Below, piece by piece: positions 26,901-35,230 of a DNA stretch of 64,000 nucleotides; position 1 is the stretch's first letter; each line of letters begins with the position of its first letter. The position numbers and the translations under genes are program-made. The notes under the pieces are model-generated. The model worked only from the letters and a program-made list of their open reading frames with translations, made no database searches and was not told where the DNA came from. This DNA comes from Streptomyces sp. HPF1205 (GTDB taxonomy: Bacteria; Actinomycetota; Actinomycetes; Streptomycetales; Streptomycetaceae). The stretch covers positions 154,075 through 218,074 of the forward strand of contig NZ_JAINVH010000012.1 in the NCBI RefSeq assembly GCF_020400825.1, given 5' to 3'.

Positions 26901-28162
26901 CTGCGGGCGGTGTCGATGACCGCGGGGTCGTCCGGCGGGATGGTCCTGATCTGGTCGGTCTTGGTCAGCGGCGCCTCGGACTGGGTGAAGTAGCCGATGA
27001 GTTTGTCCTCGTCGTACTTCGGGTCGAGCTGCCGGGTCTCCCGGATCGCGGCGCCGTAGTCGTAGGAGGTGTAGTTCTCCGGCATGCCCAGCCAGCCCCA
27101 GTTGGTGCCGCCGTAGGTCATGTAGAAGCTCTGGGCGGTGGCGCCGACCGCGATGTTCTGCTTGTAGAAGACGTTCGCGAACTGGTCGTTGATCAGCTGG
27201 GCGCACTTGTCGTAACCCGGGCCGCCCCACGGGTCGAAGGCGCCGCCCTGGAACTCCGGGGTGTAGAGGGGCCTTCCCGCCGGGTGGTCGTAGCTGATGT
27301 CGGGCACGCCGGCCCACTGCGTGGGGCTGGAGCAGTTGAAGCCCTGCGGGTAGGAGTCCGGGCCGTCGACGTCGAGGGCGCCGTCACCGGAGTTGAACGT
27401 GCCGTTGTTGTTGCCGGTGAGGGGAACGGTGATGCCGTCGGCGCGGGCCTTGTCCTCCAGGTGCTTCATGTACGCGCGGGCGGAGGCGGAGCCGTTGTAG
27501 TACTCGTTCTCCACCTGGTAGGCGATGACCGTGCCGGTGCCGTTCGTCAGCTGGTGGCGGGCGAGGATGCGGTCGATCTGCGTGAGCCACTCGTCGGCGT
27601 ACTTCAGGAACTGCGGGTCGTCGGTGCGGTTCTGCTCCTTTTTGGTGGTGAGCCAGCCGGGGAGCCCGCCGCTGTCGACTTCCGCGTTGATGTACGGGGC
27701 CGGGCGCGCGATGACGTACAGGCCGGCCTGCTGCGCCATGTCGAGCAGCTTGTCGACGTCGCGCACGCCGGTGAAGTCGTACACGCCCGGCGCGGGCGAG
27801 TGGTAGTCCCAGTCGAAGTACAGGGACGTGGCGTTGAAGCCGGCGGCCTTCATCTTCTGGAAGATGTCCAGCCACAGGTCCGGGCTGGGCAGCCGGAAGT
27901 AGTGGAACTCGCCGGACCACAGGTAGGTGCGGTCGCCGTCGACGAGGAACGAGTAGCCGTCGAAGGTCACCTTGTGCGGCGTGCCCGCGGCGGCGGGAGC
28001 CCCGGCGGGCGCCTTCGCGGTGTGCCCGGCGGCGTCGGCGGCCATCGCGGGGACCGCCTGACCGGCGGACAGGGCGAGGGCCACGGCCGCCGCGGCCGTG
28101 GCCCACCACCTTCTGCGGCGGCCGGATCTCCCGGCCGCGGAGTCGTACGGATGACGTCGCAC
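23978..28162 (-). CDS. secreted GH35 beta-galactosidase with C-terminal NPCBM domain
   Basis: A 1394-residue exo-glycosidase. A signal peptide follows a basic stretch (RRRRWW) with a hydrophobic core near residues 20-38 and a likely cleavage after AMA. The GH35 catalytic domain runs from about residue 62: LWSGEFHYFRLPSPDLW, acid/base E220 in VENEYY, and nucleophile E303 in TPEFQGG. Several beta-sandwich modules follow, and residues about 1240-1394 form an NPCBM domain. The GTG start at 28162 has GGAGG just upstream. It is divergent from a GH27 gene with a matching NPCBM, suggesting shared use on galactose-containing plant polysaccharide. Substrate is not fixed by the sequence. Confidence 0.9.
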   Translation of the reverse strand: MRRHPYDSAAGRSGRRRRWWATAAAAVALALSAGQAVPAMAADAAGHTAKAPAGAPAAAGTPHKVTFDGYSFLVDGDRTYLWSGEFHYFRLPSPDLWLDIFQKMKAAGFNATSLYFDWDYHSPAPGVYDFTGVRDVDKLLDMAQQAGLYVIARPAPYINAEVDSGGLPGWLTTKKEQNRTDDPQFLKYADEWLTQIDRILARHQLTNGTGTVIAYQVENEYYNGSASARAYMKHLEDKARADGITVPLTGNNNGTFNSGDGALDVDGPDSYPQGFNCSSPTQWAGVPDISYDHPAGRPLYTPEFQGGAFDPWGGPGYDKCAQLINDQFANVFYKQNIAVGATAQSFYMTYGGTNWGWLGMPENYTSYDYGAAIRETRQLDPKYDEDKLIGYFTQSEAPLTKTDQIRTIPPDDPAVIDTARRNPDTGTQFHVLRHGNSTSTAVDRTHISLDFNAKPAADTSYTWDDPDPALAYAGAWSHVADQSYTGGDYKHTESFSNTKGDSVTVPFDGTAVRWIGSKTDNHGYADVYLDGAKVATVDDSGGESQAVVFQKSGLAAGSHTLKIVVTGSHSSASTDNFVAIDAIDVPKDGETLQPTYPVVPQQPGTAITLDGRDSHIIVADDKLGDTQLQYSTSEIMTTAAIGGRDVSVLYGDKGSDGETVLRYTSRPTVTATGGDVATTWDPATGDLRLNYTHDGLLRIAISGGGSRPQLLLVGDKATAATFWRQDTATGPVLVRGTHLLRTATSLDGGHIVALTGDNADDKDIEVFTSADTVTWNGRTLSTTATATGSRTAQIPVAAPVTLPALTDWKHAEESPEAAPGFDDSGWQVADKTTTNSSSGVNSLPVLYADDYGFHTGNTWYRGRFRASGSETGIHLVSDSGGRAQAFSAWLNGTFLGSSTTGSADFTFPAGAVKPTGDNVLSVLTVNMGHEEDYGSSNGNKTARGLTTASLTGAPLTPVTWRIQGVRGGEDPVDTVRGPLNNGGLYGERAGWDLPGYPDESWQDVTLPATDTTPGVSWYRTDADLDLPHHQDTSVGLTFTDDPARRYRATIFVNGWQVGNYVNYLGPQHSFPVPNGILDPNGHNTIAIAVWNLDGTTGGLGKVELTNYGSYASSLRVAQNAGPRYDPRAYAMPKAPGAHVALDVPGTAQAGTPFTATATVSVPADQPTVSALTAALTLPDGWTASAPQPPAVTRVTPGTSAAIRWTVTPPGGTLPDASALTATAHFTQRGKAATAADERVMKAIPPVPPAGQNAVSDLPFLSASNGWGPVERDTSVGEQAAGDGRPITIAGTKYAKGLGTNSISDVQLYLAGTCTRLTAAVGVDDETGGGGTVTFSVLADGKVLTTTQTIRGRQAAVPINVDVTGAQVLDLRVGDAGDGNGQDHGDWGTPVLTCG

Positions 28163-28461
28163 TGCGCCTCCACGTTCGCTGATGAGTAGTCAACTCCAAA
28201 CATATTCAATCGAAGTCGAACAATAGGAGGGTGAGCCCGCCGGAGCAATAGGCAGGACGAAGGTCATCACCGCCGAAGGGCGGAAACTCACTTGTCCTGG
28301 TTTGGTGGCCACAGGACGCGGATGACGGGGCAAGGTTGCGGGAGGTGCGGACCGATGAGTTCCTGTCACATCTCTTGACAGTGCACAGGTACCGGGACTG
28401 TCATGTGGCCAACTGTTGAGTTGCGTCGGATTCTGTTCCGACGATCCGGCTGGAACCTACG
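28163..28461. promoter_or_regulatory. divergent promoter region of GH35 and GH27 with candidate operator
   Basis: This 299-base non-coding interval separates the two galactosidase genes. Near the GH27 side an inverted repeat TGACAGT, 14 bases, ACTGTCA lies at 28376-28403, overlapping a TTGACA at 28375-28380 that could be a -35 box; the -10 is weak. Nearer GH35 there are two related CCTATTG segments on the minus strand. No regulator gene is adjacent, so the controlling protein is unknown. Confidence 0.5.
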
Positions 28462-30492
28462 ATGGGACCTCGTATGCCGATCACCCGCAGGATCCTGTCC
28501 TGCGTCACCGCGGGAGCCATGTGGGCCGGCGGCCTCTCAGTGGCCGCGGTCACGGCCGCCGTCGCCACGGCGCCCGGGGCGGCCGCCGTGGACAACGGCC
28601 TCGCCCTCACCCCGCCGATGGGCTTCAACGACTGGAATGCCTTCGGCTGCAACGTCAGCGAGCAACTGATCAAGGACACTGCCGACTACTTCGTCAGCTC
28701 CGGGCTGAAGGACGCCGGCTACACCTACGTCAACATCGACGACTGCTGGATGACCCACACCCGCGACGCCTCCGGGCGGCTGGTCCCCGACCCCGTCAAG
28801 TTCCCCGACGGCATCAAGGGCACCGCCGACTACGTGCACGCCAAGGGCCTCAAGCTCGGCATCTACGAGGACGCCGGCACCGCGACCTGCGCCGGCTACC
28901 CCGGCAGCCTCGGCCACGAGGCCGTCGACGCGCAGACCTTCGCCGACTGGGGCGTGGACTACCTCAAGTACGACAACTGCAACAACAAGAGCGACGGGAC
29001 CAGGGCCGACTTCGTCAACCGCTACACCGCCATGGGCGACGCGCTCAAGGCGACCGGGCGGCCGATCGTCTACTCCATCTGCGAGTGGGGCCAGGTCCAG
29101 CCCTGGGAGTGGGCCGGCGACATCGGCAACCTGTGGCGCACCACCGGCGACATCAGCGACAACTGGGGCAGCCTGAAGTCCATCACGGACGCCAACCTGC
29201 CGCTTGCCGCCTACGCCGAGCCCGGCGCCTGGAACGACCCCGACATGCTGGAGGTCGGCAACGGCGGCATGACCGACACCGAGTACCGCACGCACTTCTC
29301 GCTGTGGTCGATGATGAACGCGCCGCTGCTCATCGGCACCGACCTGCGCAAGGCCACCCCGGCGACGCTGCAGATCCTGCTCAACAAGGACGTCATCGCG
29401 CTCGACCAGGACCCGCTGGGCAAGCAGGCGACCGTGCTGTCCTCCAGCGGCGGCGCCCAGGTGATCGTCAAGCAGCTCGCCGGCGGCGACCGCGCGGTCG
29501 CGCTGTTCAACGAGTCCGACCGGCCGCAGCACATCTCCACCACCGCGGCCGCGGCCGGCCTGCCGGCCTCCGACAACGGCTACCTGGTGCGGGACCTGTG
29601 GCAGCACCGCGACTTCCAGTCCGCCGGCACGCTCGCCGCGACCGTCCCGGCACACGGCACCGTGCTGCTGCGGGTCGGCACCGACGCGCACGCGATGCAG
29701 AACCCGGCCCTCCTCGACGCCGGCGTCACCGGCACCGCTTTCGTCCAGCCCGGCAAGGGCGCCGACATCACCACCTCCGTCACCGACCTCGGCACCGCCC
29801 CGGCGCACCAGGTCCAGGTCCGGCTCACCGCACCCGGCGGCTGGTCGGTCCGCCCGGCGGGCGCCACCGGCACCCCGGCGCTGCCCGGCGGCCACACCCT
29901 GGCCACCACCTGGCACGTGGACGTGCCCGCCGGCACCGCGACGGGCACCTACGACCTGTCCGGCACCGTCACGTACACCCGCGGCGGCGGCAAGGGCGCC
30001 GTCACCGTGCCGCTGGCCGGCCGGATCACCGTCGCCGTCCCGCCACCGGCCGGCACCTCGTACCTGAGCGACCTGCCGTGGCTGTCGGCGAGCAACGGCT
30101 GGGGTCCGGTCGAGCGCGACACCAGCAACGGTGAGACGGCCGCGGGCGACGGCCGGCCGATCACCCTGGGCGGCACCGTCTACGCCAAGGGCCTCGGCGT
30201 CCACGCCCCCAGCGACGTCGCCTACTACACCGCCGGCACCTGCACCTCGCTGACGGCCACGGTCGGCATCGACGACGAGAAGATGAACAGCAAGGGCTCG
30301 GTGGAGTTCGAGGTCCTCGCCGACGGCAAGAAGGTCGCCGACAGCGGGATCGTCACCAGCACCACCGGCGGCCACCCGCTGACCGCCGACATCACCGGCG
30401 CCCAGACGGTGGACCTCGTCGTCACCGACGGCGGCGACGGCAACGACAGCGACCACGCCGACTGGGCCGGCGCGCAGATCACCTGCTCCTGA
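28462..30492 (+). CDS. secreted GH27 alpha-galactosidase with C-terminal NPCBM domain
   Basis: A 676-residue secreted enzyme releasing terminal alpha-galactose. The signal peptide spans about residues 1-42 (basic start, hydrophobic core, cleavage near AAA-VDNG). The mature part opens LALTPPMGFNDWNAFGCN, then IDDCWM, nucleophile D171 in YLKYDNC, and the acid/base region WNDPDML at 257-263. A beta-sandwich domain follows, and the last about 150 residues are an NPCBM closely similar to that of the neighbouring GH35. ATG 28474 (MPITRR) is an equally good start. A perfect terminator lies 12 bases downstream. Confidence 0.92.
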   Translation: MGPRMPITRRILSCVTAGAMWAGGLSVAAVTAAVATAPGAAAVDNGLALTPPMGFNDWNAFGCNVSEQLIKDTADYFVSSGLKDAGYTYVNIDDCWMTHTRDASGRLVPDPVKFPDGIKGTADYVHAKGLKLGIYEDAGTATCAGYPGSLGHEAVDAQTFADWGVDYLKYDNCNNKSDGTRADFVNRYTAMGDALKATGRPIVYSICEWGQVQPWEWAGDIGNLWRTTGDISDNWGSLKSITDANLPLAAYAEPGAWNDPDMLEVGNGGMTDTEYRTHFSLWSMMNAPLLIGTDLRKATPATLQILLNKDVIALDQDPLGKQATVLSSSGGAQVIVKQLAGGDRAVALFNESDRPQHISTTAAAAGLPASDNGYLVRDLWQHRDFQSAGTLAATVPAHGTVLLRVGTDAHAMQNPALLDAGVTGTAFVQPGKGADITTSVTDLGTAPAHQVQVRLTAPGGWSVRPAGATGTPALPGGHTLATTWHVDVPAGTATGTYDLSGTVTYTRGGGKGAVTVPLAGRITVAVPPPAGTSYLSDLPWLSASNGWGPVERDTSNGETAAGDGRPITLGGTVYAKGLGVHAPSDVAYYTAGTCTSLTATVGIDDEKMNSKGSVEFEVLADGKKVADSGIVTSTTGGHPLTADITGAQTVDLVVTDGGDGNDSDHADWAGAQITCS

Positions 30493-30504
30493 CCCCGTCC
30501 CCCC

Positions 30505-30540
30505 GGCCGGTGCCCCCGCTCCCACGCGGGGGCACCGGCC
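30505..30540 (+). terminator. strong hairpin terminator after GH27
   Basis: A perfect 14-bp GC-rich stem (30505-30518 with 30527-30540) and an 8-base loop begin 12 bases after the GH27 stop. The following 195 bases up to the SDR gene hold nothing I can support. Confidence 0.85.
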
Positions 30541-30735
30541 GCCCCGCGCTCAGAACGGCATGGCGGCCAGCCGGTCCCATACGCCCTCGCGGCCCGTGGC
30601 CCGGGCGGGGACGAGATGCTCCGGGCGGAGCGGGTCTCAGCCGCGACCCACGAGGGATCGTGATCGCGGTCCTGGTGACCCTCCGTAGCCCCGACGTCGT
30701 GGCCTGGACGCGGCAACCGGGCGGCGGTGGCGGGC

Positions 30736-31440
30736 TCAGCGCGCGAGCTGGGGGTAGAGAGCCGCGACACCGGCGGACAGGCCCGACTTCACCTGCTTGG
30801 CCGTGTCGTCCGCGAGGACCTCGAAGTCGCCGGCGGCCAGACCGGCGAGGGCGGTGCGGACGATGTCCGCGGGTGCGGACTTCGGCGCCTGGACCGCCGC
30901 CGTCATGTCCGTGTCGACATAGCCCATGTGCAGGGCGGTCACCTGGGTTCCCTGGGCGGCGAGTTCGACCCGCAGGGCGTTGGTGAGCGACCATTCCGCG
31001 GCCTTGGCCGCGCTGTAGGCGGCGCTGCCGGGCAGGGCGAGCCAGGACAGCGCGGACAGCACGTTGAGGAAGGCGCCGCCCCCGTTGCGCGCGAGGACCG
31101 GCGCGAAGGCCCGGCTGACCGACAGGGTGCCGAGAACGTGCGTCTCGTACTCCCGTCGCCAGTCGGCCAGCTCGCCGTCCAGCAGGGCGGCCCCGGTGGA
31201 CGTGCCGGCGTTGTTGACCACCAGCGTGACGTCGGGAGCCTGTTCGGCGGCGGCGCGTACGGCCTCGGGGTCGGTGATGTCCAGCCGCAGCGGCACGGCG
31301 CCGGGCACGGTGACCTGCCGCGGGTCGCGTGCGGCGGCGTACACCTGCGCGGCGCCCGCGTCGAGCAGCGCCCTGACGAAGTGCTCGCCGATGCCGCGGT
31401 TGCCCCCGGTGACGAGTGCGACGGAGCCCTGGATGTCCAT
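30736..31440 (-). CDS. short-chain dehydrogenase/reductase (SDR)
   Basis: A 234-residue classical SDR. The cofactor loop VTGGNRGIG is at residues 10-18, NNAG follows, and the catalytic Tyr-x-x-x-Lys is YSAAK in the segment LPGSAAYSAAKAA. The Arg after the first helix (AARDPRQ) suggests NADP(H) preference. It starts at ATG 31440 and faces a TetR gene across 138 bases carrying two palindromes, so the TetR protein very probably represses it. The substrate is unknown; this pairing is common for stress- or aldehyde-responsive reductases. Confidence 0.88.
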   Translation of the reverse strand: MDIQGSVALVTGGNRGIGEHFVRALLDAGAAQVYAAARDPRQVTVPGAVPLRLDITDPEAVRAAAEQAPDVTLVVNNAGTSTGAALLDGELADWRREYETHVLGTLSVSRAFAPVLARNGGGAFLNVLSALSWLALPGSAAYSAAKAAEWSLTNALRVELAAQGTQVTALHMGYVDTDMTAAVQAPKSAPADIVRTALAGLAAGDFEVLADDTAKQVKSGLSAGVAALYPQLAR

Positions 31441-31506
31441 GGGAAGCCCTTCGTGATCAAGCTCGTGGTTGTGGGCCGGTTCCGGCCGGGGCTTGCGGGG
31501 CCCACT

Positions 31507-31548
31507 GGAAACCGATCGGTTTCCCCGACTGTAAACCGATCGGTTTCC
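31507..31548. promoter_or_regulatory. twin TetR-type palindromic operators
   Basis: A perfect 18-bp palindrome GGAAACCGATCGGTTTCC lies at 31507-31524. A second copy with the same 14-bp core (31533-31546) lies with its centre 24 bp away. They sit between the SDR and TetR genes, so the TetR product likely binds both and controls itself and the SDR. Confidence 0.85.
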
Positions 31549-31578
31549 GATGTCGAGCCGGGGCGCTAACCTGGGCGC

Positions 31579-32232
31579 ATGACCACCACGCCGAAGCTCT
31601 CCCCCCGCGACCGGCTGCTCGACACCGCGGCCGCGCTCTTCTACCGGGAGGGCGTGGGTACGGGCATCGACGCGCTGTGCCGGGCCGCGGGTGTCTCGAA
31701 GCGCTCGATGTACCAGCTCTTCGACAGCAAGGACGAGGTGTTGGCCGCCGCCTTGGAGCGCCGGGCCCCGGCCCTCAGCGCACTGCTGCTGCCGCCGCCC
31801 GGCGAGCCCGAGGCGCCGCGCGACCGTGTCCTGTACGTCTTCCGGCGGCTGGAGGAGGCCGCGGCCTCGCCCGACTACCGCGGCTGTCCCTTCCTGGCCA
31901 CGCAGGTGGAGTTGAAGGACCCGGGGCATCCGGCCAGCGTGGTGGCCGCACGCGCCAAGCGGGACCTGACCGACTTCTTCCGGGCCGAGGCCGAACGCGC
32001 CGGCGTCGCCGATCCCGTCCTGCTCGCCCGGCGCCTCACCGTCGTGTACGACGGGGCCGGCGCCCGCGCCGGCATCGGTTCCGAGGTGCTGGACGGGCTG
32101 GCGGTCGGAACCGCGGCGGCGCTGCTGGACGCGGCGGGCATGGGGGACACCGCGGCGGCCACCGGGGCGGACGCCACGCCGGCCACCGCAGCGGGCACGG
32201 CGGGCGGCGCGTCCGGCCCGCCGGCCGGCTGA
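31579..32232 (+). CDS. TetR-family transcriptional regulator
   Basis: A 217-residue repressor. The N-terminal helix-turn-helix is standard: RLLDTAAALFYREGVGTGID, then LCRAAGVSKRSMYQLFDSKDEV. The ligand domain (residues about 75-190) includes DYRGCPFLATQVEL, seen in TetR proteins controlling adjacent oxidoreductases. The last 25 residues are an Ala/Gly/Thr tail of no clear function. It is divergent from the SDR and is followed by a short hairpin terminator. Confidence 0.9.
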   Translation: MTTTPKLSPRDRLLDTAAALFYREGVGTGIDALCRAAGVSKRSMYQLFDSKDEVLAAALERRAPALSALLLPPPGEPEAPRDRVLYVFRRLEEAAASPDYRGCPFLATQVELKDPGHPASVVAARAKRDLTDFFRAEAERAGVADPVLLARRLTVVYDGAGARAGIGSEVLDGLAVGTAAALLDAAGMGDTAAATGADATPATAAGTAGGASGPPAG

Positions 32233-32247
32233 CCCTGCCGCCGGAAG

Positions 32248-32266
32248 CCGGGGGCAGAGCCCCCGG
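32248..32266 (+). terminator. short GC hairpin after tetR-like gene
   Basis: An 8-bp stem (CCGGGGGC / GCCCCCGG) with a 3-base loop begins 16 bases after the regulator stop. This is a common terminator form in streptomycetes. Confidence 0.65.
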
Positions 32267-32316
32267 ACAGTCCTGGCCCGCCGCCTCAGCCGGCTGGACG
32301 GGATTCCGTGGGAGGT

Positions 32317-32886
32317 TCAGGCCCTGGCCCGGGCGACCAGGCGGGCGGCTTGGACCAGACCGGACGCGCCTGCCTCACCACGTGCCAGGACGTCGTCGGG
32401 ACATGCGCCGCGCTCGCGTACGGCATGCGCGAAGGGGTGCATGTCCTCGCGCATCAGCGGTTGGAGGTGTTCGGCGAGGTCGGGGGTGATGTCGGTGCCG
32501 AGAGCGCGCAGTGCCGCGCTGCCACCGCTGCCGGCGCCGATGGCCTCGATCAGCGTGGGCACGTCGAGACCGATCCGTTCGGCCAGGGCAAGGACGTCTT
32601 CGGCGTTCTTCATGTTGGTGATGGTCAGCGCGTCGTTGAACAGCTCGGTGAGCTGTCCGCCTCCCACCGGGCCCATCAGCCGCACGGTGTCGCTGAAAGC
32701 CTCGAACACCGGGCGGGCGGCGCGGAAGGTGTCCGAGTGCCCGCCGACGCATGTGGTCAAGGTGCGGGCCCGGGCGCCGGGACCGCCGCCGCTGACCGGT
32801 GCGTCAAGACAGACCGCGCCCGCTTCGGCGACGTGCGCGCCGATCCGCTCGGCCTCGGCGGGGTCGCACACATGGCTGGCGATGCC
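32317..32886 (-). pseudogene. 3-hydroxyisobutyrate dehydrogenase-like gene, N-terminal half missing
   Basis: The translated segment begins within CDPAEAERIG and carries DAPVSGG, GPVGGGQ and NMKNAEDVLALAERIGLD, all characteristic of the beta-hydroxyacid dehydrogenase family. The NAD-binding Rossmann half that should precede it is absent; upstream codons are unrelated. The usual catalytic Lys of the GxxxKxxNN motif is replaced (GQLTELFNDAL). The product would lack cofactor binding, so I call it a truncated pseudogene. About 245 bases between this and the next gene hold nothing convincing. Confidence 0.7.
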
Positions 32887-33132
32887 CGGTCGAGTCCGAG
32901 TTCGGCGAGCCGCACTCGACGCCGGGGCCTGCCGGAGCCGCGCCGGGTCCTCGCCGACCCGCCGGAGGGGGCTGAAGCGCGGGTCCCCCCGGCCCGCGCC
33001 GGGCCGTGAGCCGAGCGTGCCCGTCCGGCCGGCTTGAGGGTGCCGCGCGCGGGCATGCGCTCCCGCAAGGGTGCACGTGAGGTGCCGCCCGGGCGTGGTG
33101 CGGACGGCGGGGACGTCGGAAAGAGGGGCGGG

Positions 33133-33735
33133 ATGGCCGGGCGAGGGGTGCGGGTGACGGAACAGGGAGACGGGCCGCGCGGGGGCGCCCGCACGCCGCC
33201 GCTGCGTCCCGGCGGTTACGATCCGGCCGACCACGCCGCGGCCTGCGTGCGCAGCGCCGCGCGGGCCGGGGTCCCGCCCCTCCTCGTGCTGACCGTGCTG
33301 CACAACGAGGCGTACAAGCCCCACAACCCGCTGCTGGAACGGCTGTGGCAGTGGTGGAAGCCGGGGGCGTCGTACGGCGTGGCCAACATGCACCGGGCGA
33401 CGTTCGAACAGGTACGGCGCGACCACGGCCTGTCCGGGCGGTGGGAGGACCTGCGCGACGACCCCGCCTTCGCCGTCCACGCGGCCGCCCTGCACCTGGG
33501 GGACCTCGACCGCCGCCTGCCGCGGCGGCACGTGCGCCGCTACACCCGGGACGAACTCCTCGCCCTGGGCTACAACGCGGGCGCACACAACATGCGCGCC
33601 TTCGCCCGCGGAGTACCCCCGGGCCCCATGGCACGCTCCTACCTGCGGCGTTACCGTGCGCACCGCAGCCGGGCCGCCGACATTCTGGCGGCCCTGGGCA
33701 CCTGCGGGCCGGATACGGCCGCCGCGTCCGGGTAG
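33133..33735 (+). CDS. lytic transglycosylase-like (SLT-fold) protein
   Basis: A 200-residue protein from ATG 33133, chosen because AAAGAGGGG lies just upstream. It has a lysozyme-like pattern: a helix ending in VLTVLHNEAYKPHN with candidate catalytic E59, ASYGVANMHRATFE, a helix with FAVHAAALHLGDLDRRL, and the diagnostic LGYNAGAHNMRAFARG. This resembles the family's usual short forms. No signal peptide is evident, and the N-terminus is Arg/Gly-rich, so export is uncertain. It may cleave glycan strands. Confidence 0.65.
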   Translation: MAGRGVRVTEQGDGPRGGARTPPLRPGGYDPADHAAACVRSAARAGVPPLLVLTVLHNEAYKPHNPLLERLWQWWKPGASYGVANMHRATFEQVRRDHGLSGRWEDLRDDPAFAVHAAALHLGDLDRRLPRRHVRRYTRDELLALGYNAGAHNMRAFARGVPPGPMARSYLRRYRAHRSRAADILAALGTCGPDTAAASG

Positions 33736-33874
33736 CCCGGGCCGCCGTTCGGTGCGCTTCCTCGCGGCGGGGCCCGCGGGGCTGGGGAGGACCGGCTGGG
33801 CCCGACGACGGGCAGGCCCGCCGGGCGAAGTGATGGAGTCGACCGCGGCGACCCCGACCGTGACTCAGGACGGG

Positions 33875-34366
33875 ATGAGTACGCGCACCCATGCCGACGG
33901 AGCAACAGGGGAGTTGAGTAGGGGCATGGACGCATACCCGAACGCCGGTGCCGACGAGGACACCGACTTCGACGAGGACGACGCGAAGTGGGAGTCGTAC
34001 CGGGGGCCGCGTACGGCGGGTCCCGACGAGCGCGCCCGCCTGGGGGCCGGCCCGCTGCTCTCGATGATCGCCACGCTGCCCCTGGCAGGACTCGCGTTGG
34101 TGTTCGCCTCAGCCTCGGCGATGGCGTGCGACGCGTGCGACGGGGCGAAGGCAGACGCCTTCGACAGCAGCTTCACCGGCGGCTTCCACGTCCTTCAAGC
34201 CGTGCTCGGGGTGGCGCTGTCCGTGCTGTTCGCGAGCTGGGTGCTGCCGCTGCGGGAGCGGTACCGCACCGTCCGGACGCTGCTGGCGCTCAGCGCGCCC
34301 GTGCTCGTTGTGGTCGGCTTCCTGGCGTTCGCCGAACTGGTGGACTGGCCCAGCCGCTGGGGGTGA
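33875..34366 (+). CDS. small membrane protein with acidic N-terminus
   Basis: A 163-residue protein with an acidic, disordered-looking N-terminal 50 residues (DEDTDFDEDDAKW) and three predicted membrane helices: one around LLSMIATLPLAGLALVF, one around VLQAVLGVALSVLFASW, and one around LSAPVLVVVGFLAFAEL. The loop between the first two carries a CDAC pair. I chose ATG 33875 with AGGA upstream; ATG 33833 and ATG 33926 are alternatives in the same frame. Function is unknown. Confidence 0.65.
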   Translation: MSTRTHADGATGELSRGMDAYPNAGADEDTDFDEDDAKWESYRGPRTAGPDERARLGAGPLLSMIATLPLAGLALVFASASAMACDACDGAKADAFDSSFTGGFHVLQAVLGVALSVLFASWVLPLRERYRTVRTLLALSAPVLVVVGFLAFAELVDWPSRWG

Positions 34367-34369
34367 GTG

Positions 34370-35150
34370 GCAGAGCAAGCGGGGGCGGCGGCGATGTCCG
34401 CGATGCCGTCGCCGGTCAGGTCGCCGGCGCCGACGATCCGGTTGTAGATTTTCCAGCCGCCGCCGATCAGGACCGGCTTGCCGGTGAAGGCGCCGCTCGC
34501 GCCGCGTGCCTTGAACCACAGGTCGCCGTGGGTGTCGCGGGCGACCACGTCACCGTGGCCGTCGCCGTTCAAGTCGCCGTTCAAGTCGCCGGGGCCGGCC
34601 GCCGCGGTGTAGTGGCCGCCCGGGATCGTCTCGGACGCGGACGCCCCGATGTTCGTCAGCTCGTTGTAGCTGTTACTGGCGAGCATTCCGCTCTGGCCGT
34701 CGTCGGTCGCGGCCACGGCGTACGTCAGCAGGGGGTAGTACCTCGGCGTGAAGCCGGACCCGGAATCCCCGCCCGGGAAGAGCGTGCCGTCCTCCCGCCC
34801 CGTGTACACGTAGAGCTCGCCGCTGGCGGTCCGGCCGACGATCTGGCCCTTGCCGAAGTCCGGCTGGTGGCCATCGTTCGCGATCACGTTGTAGCTCGCC
34901 AGGCCCGTGGCGACCCGGACGCGGCCCGCGTAGCCGCCGGCCCCGTCGGAGTCGTAGGCGTACAGCGTGCCCGACTCGGTGCGGCCGATGATGTCGCCGC
35001 GGCCGTCGCCGTTCCAGTCGAGGCCGAGGAACTGGTCGTACATCTTCCTGCCAGTGCCGATCCGGCGGCGGCCGCAGAGCGTGCCGTCGCTTTCCCGTCG
35101 TACAGCCACAGCCGGCCCTGGAGGTCGCGCGCGAGGAGGCAAGCGCGGGG
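34370..35150 (-). pseudogene. secreted FG-GAP/VCBS-repeat protein remnant with frameshift
   Basis: The minus strand encodes beta-propeller repeats with the calcium-loop pattern, such as LDWNGDGRGDIIGRTESGTL, DLNGDLNGDGHGDVVARD and GDLTGDGIADIAA. The sequence ARDLQGRLWLYDGK at about 35100-35150 belongs to the same repeat series but in another frame, so there is a frameshift near 35070-35090. The expected signal peptide and further repeats are missing, and the 3' end stops against the membrane-protein gene. It looks like the decayed end of a larger secreted protein. Confidence 0.7.
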
Positions 35151-35230
35151 CGGAACCGTGGAAGCCGGCCGCTGACGGCCCCCGGCGCGTCGGCCGGCCA
35201 CGGCCGTACGACAGATCCTGGCCGCGCCGG

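Noticed and set aside
28537..30525. Minus-strand frame opposite GH27
   Set aside because: Gly/Val/Ala-rich mirror sequence; the GH27 motifs on the plus strand settle it.
31416..32489. Plus-strand 357-codon frame across the TetR gene
   Set aside because: Out of frame with the clear TetR helix-turn-helix and very Arg/Gly-rich.
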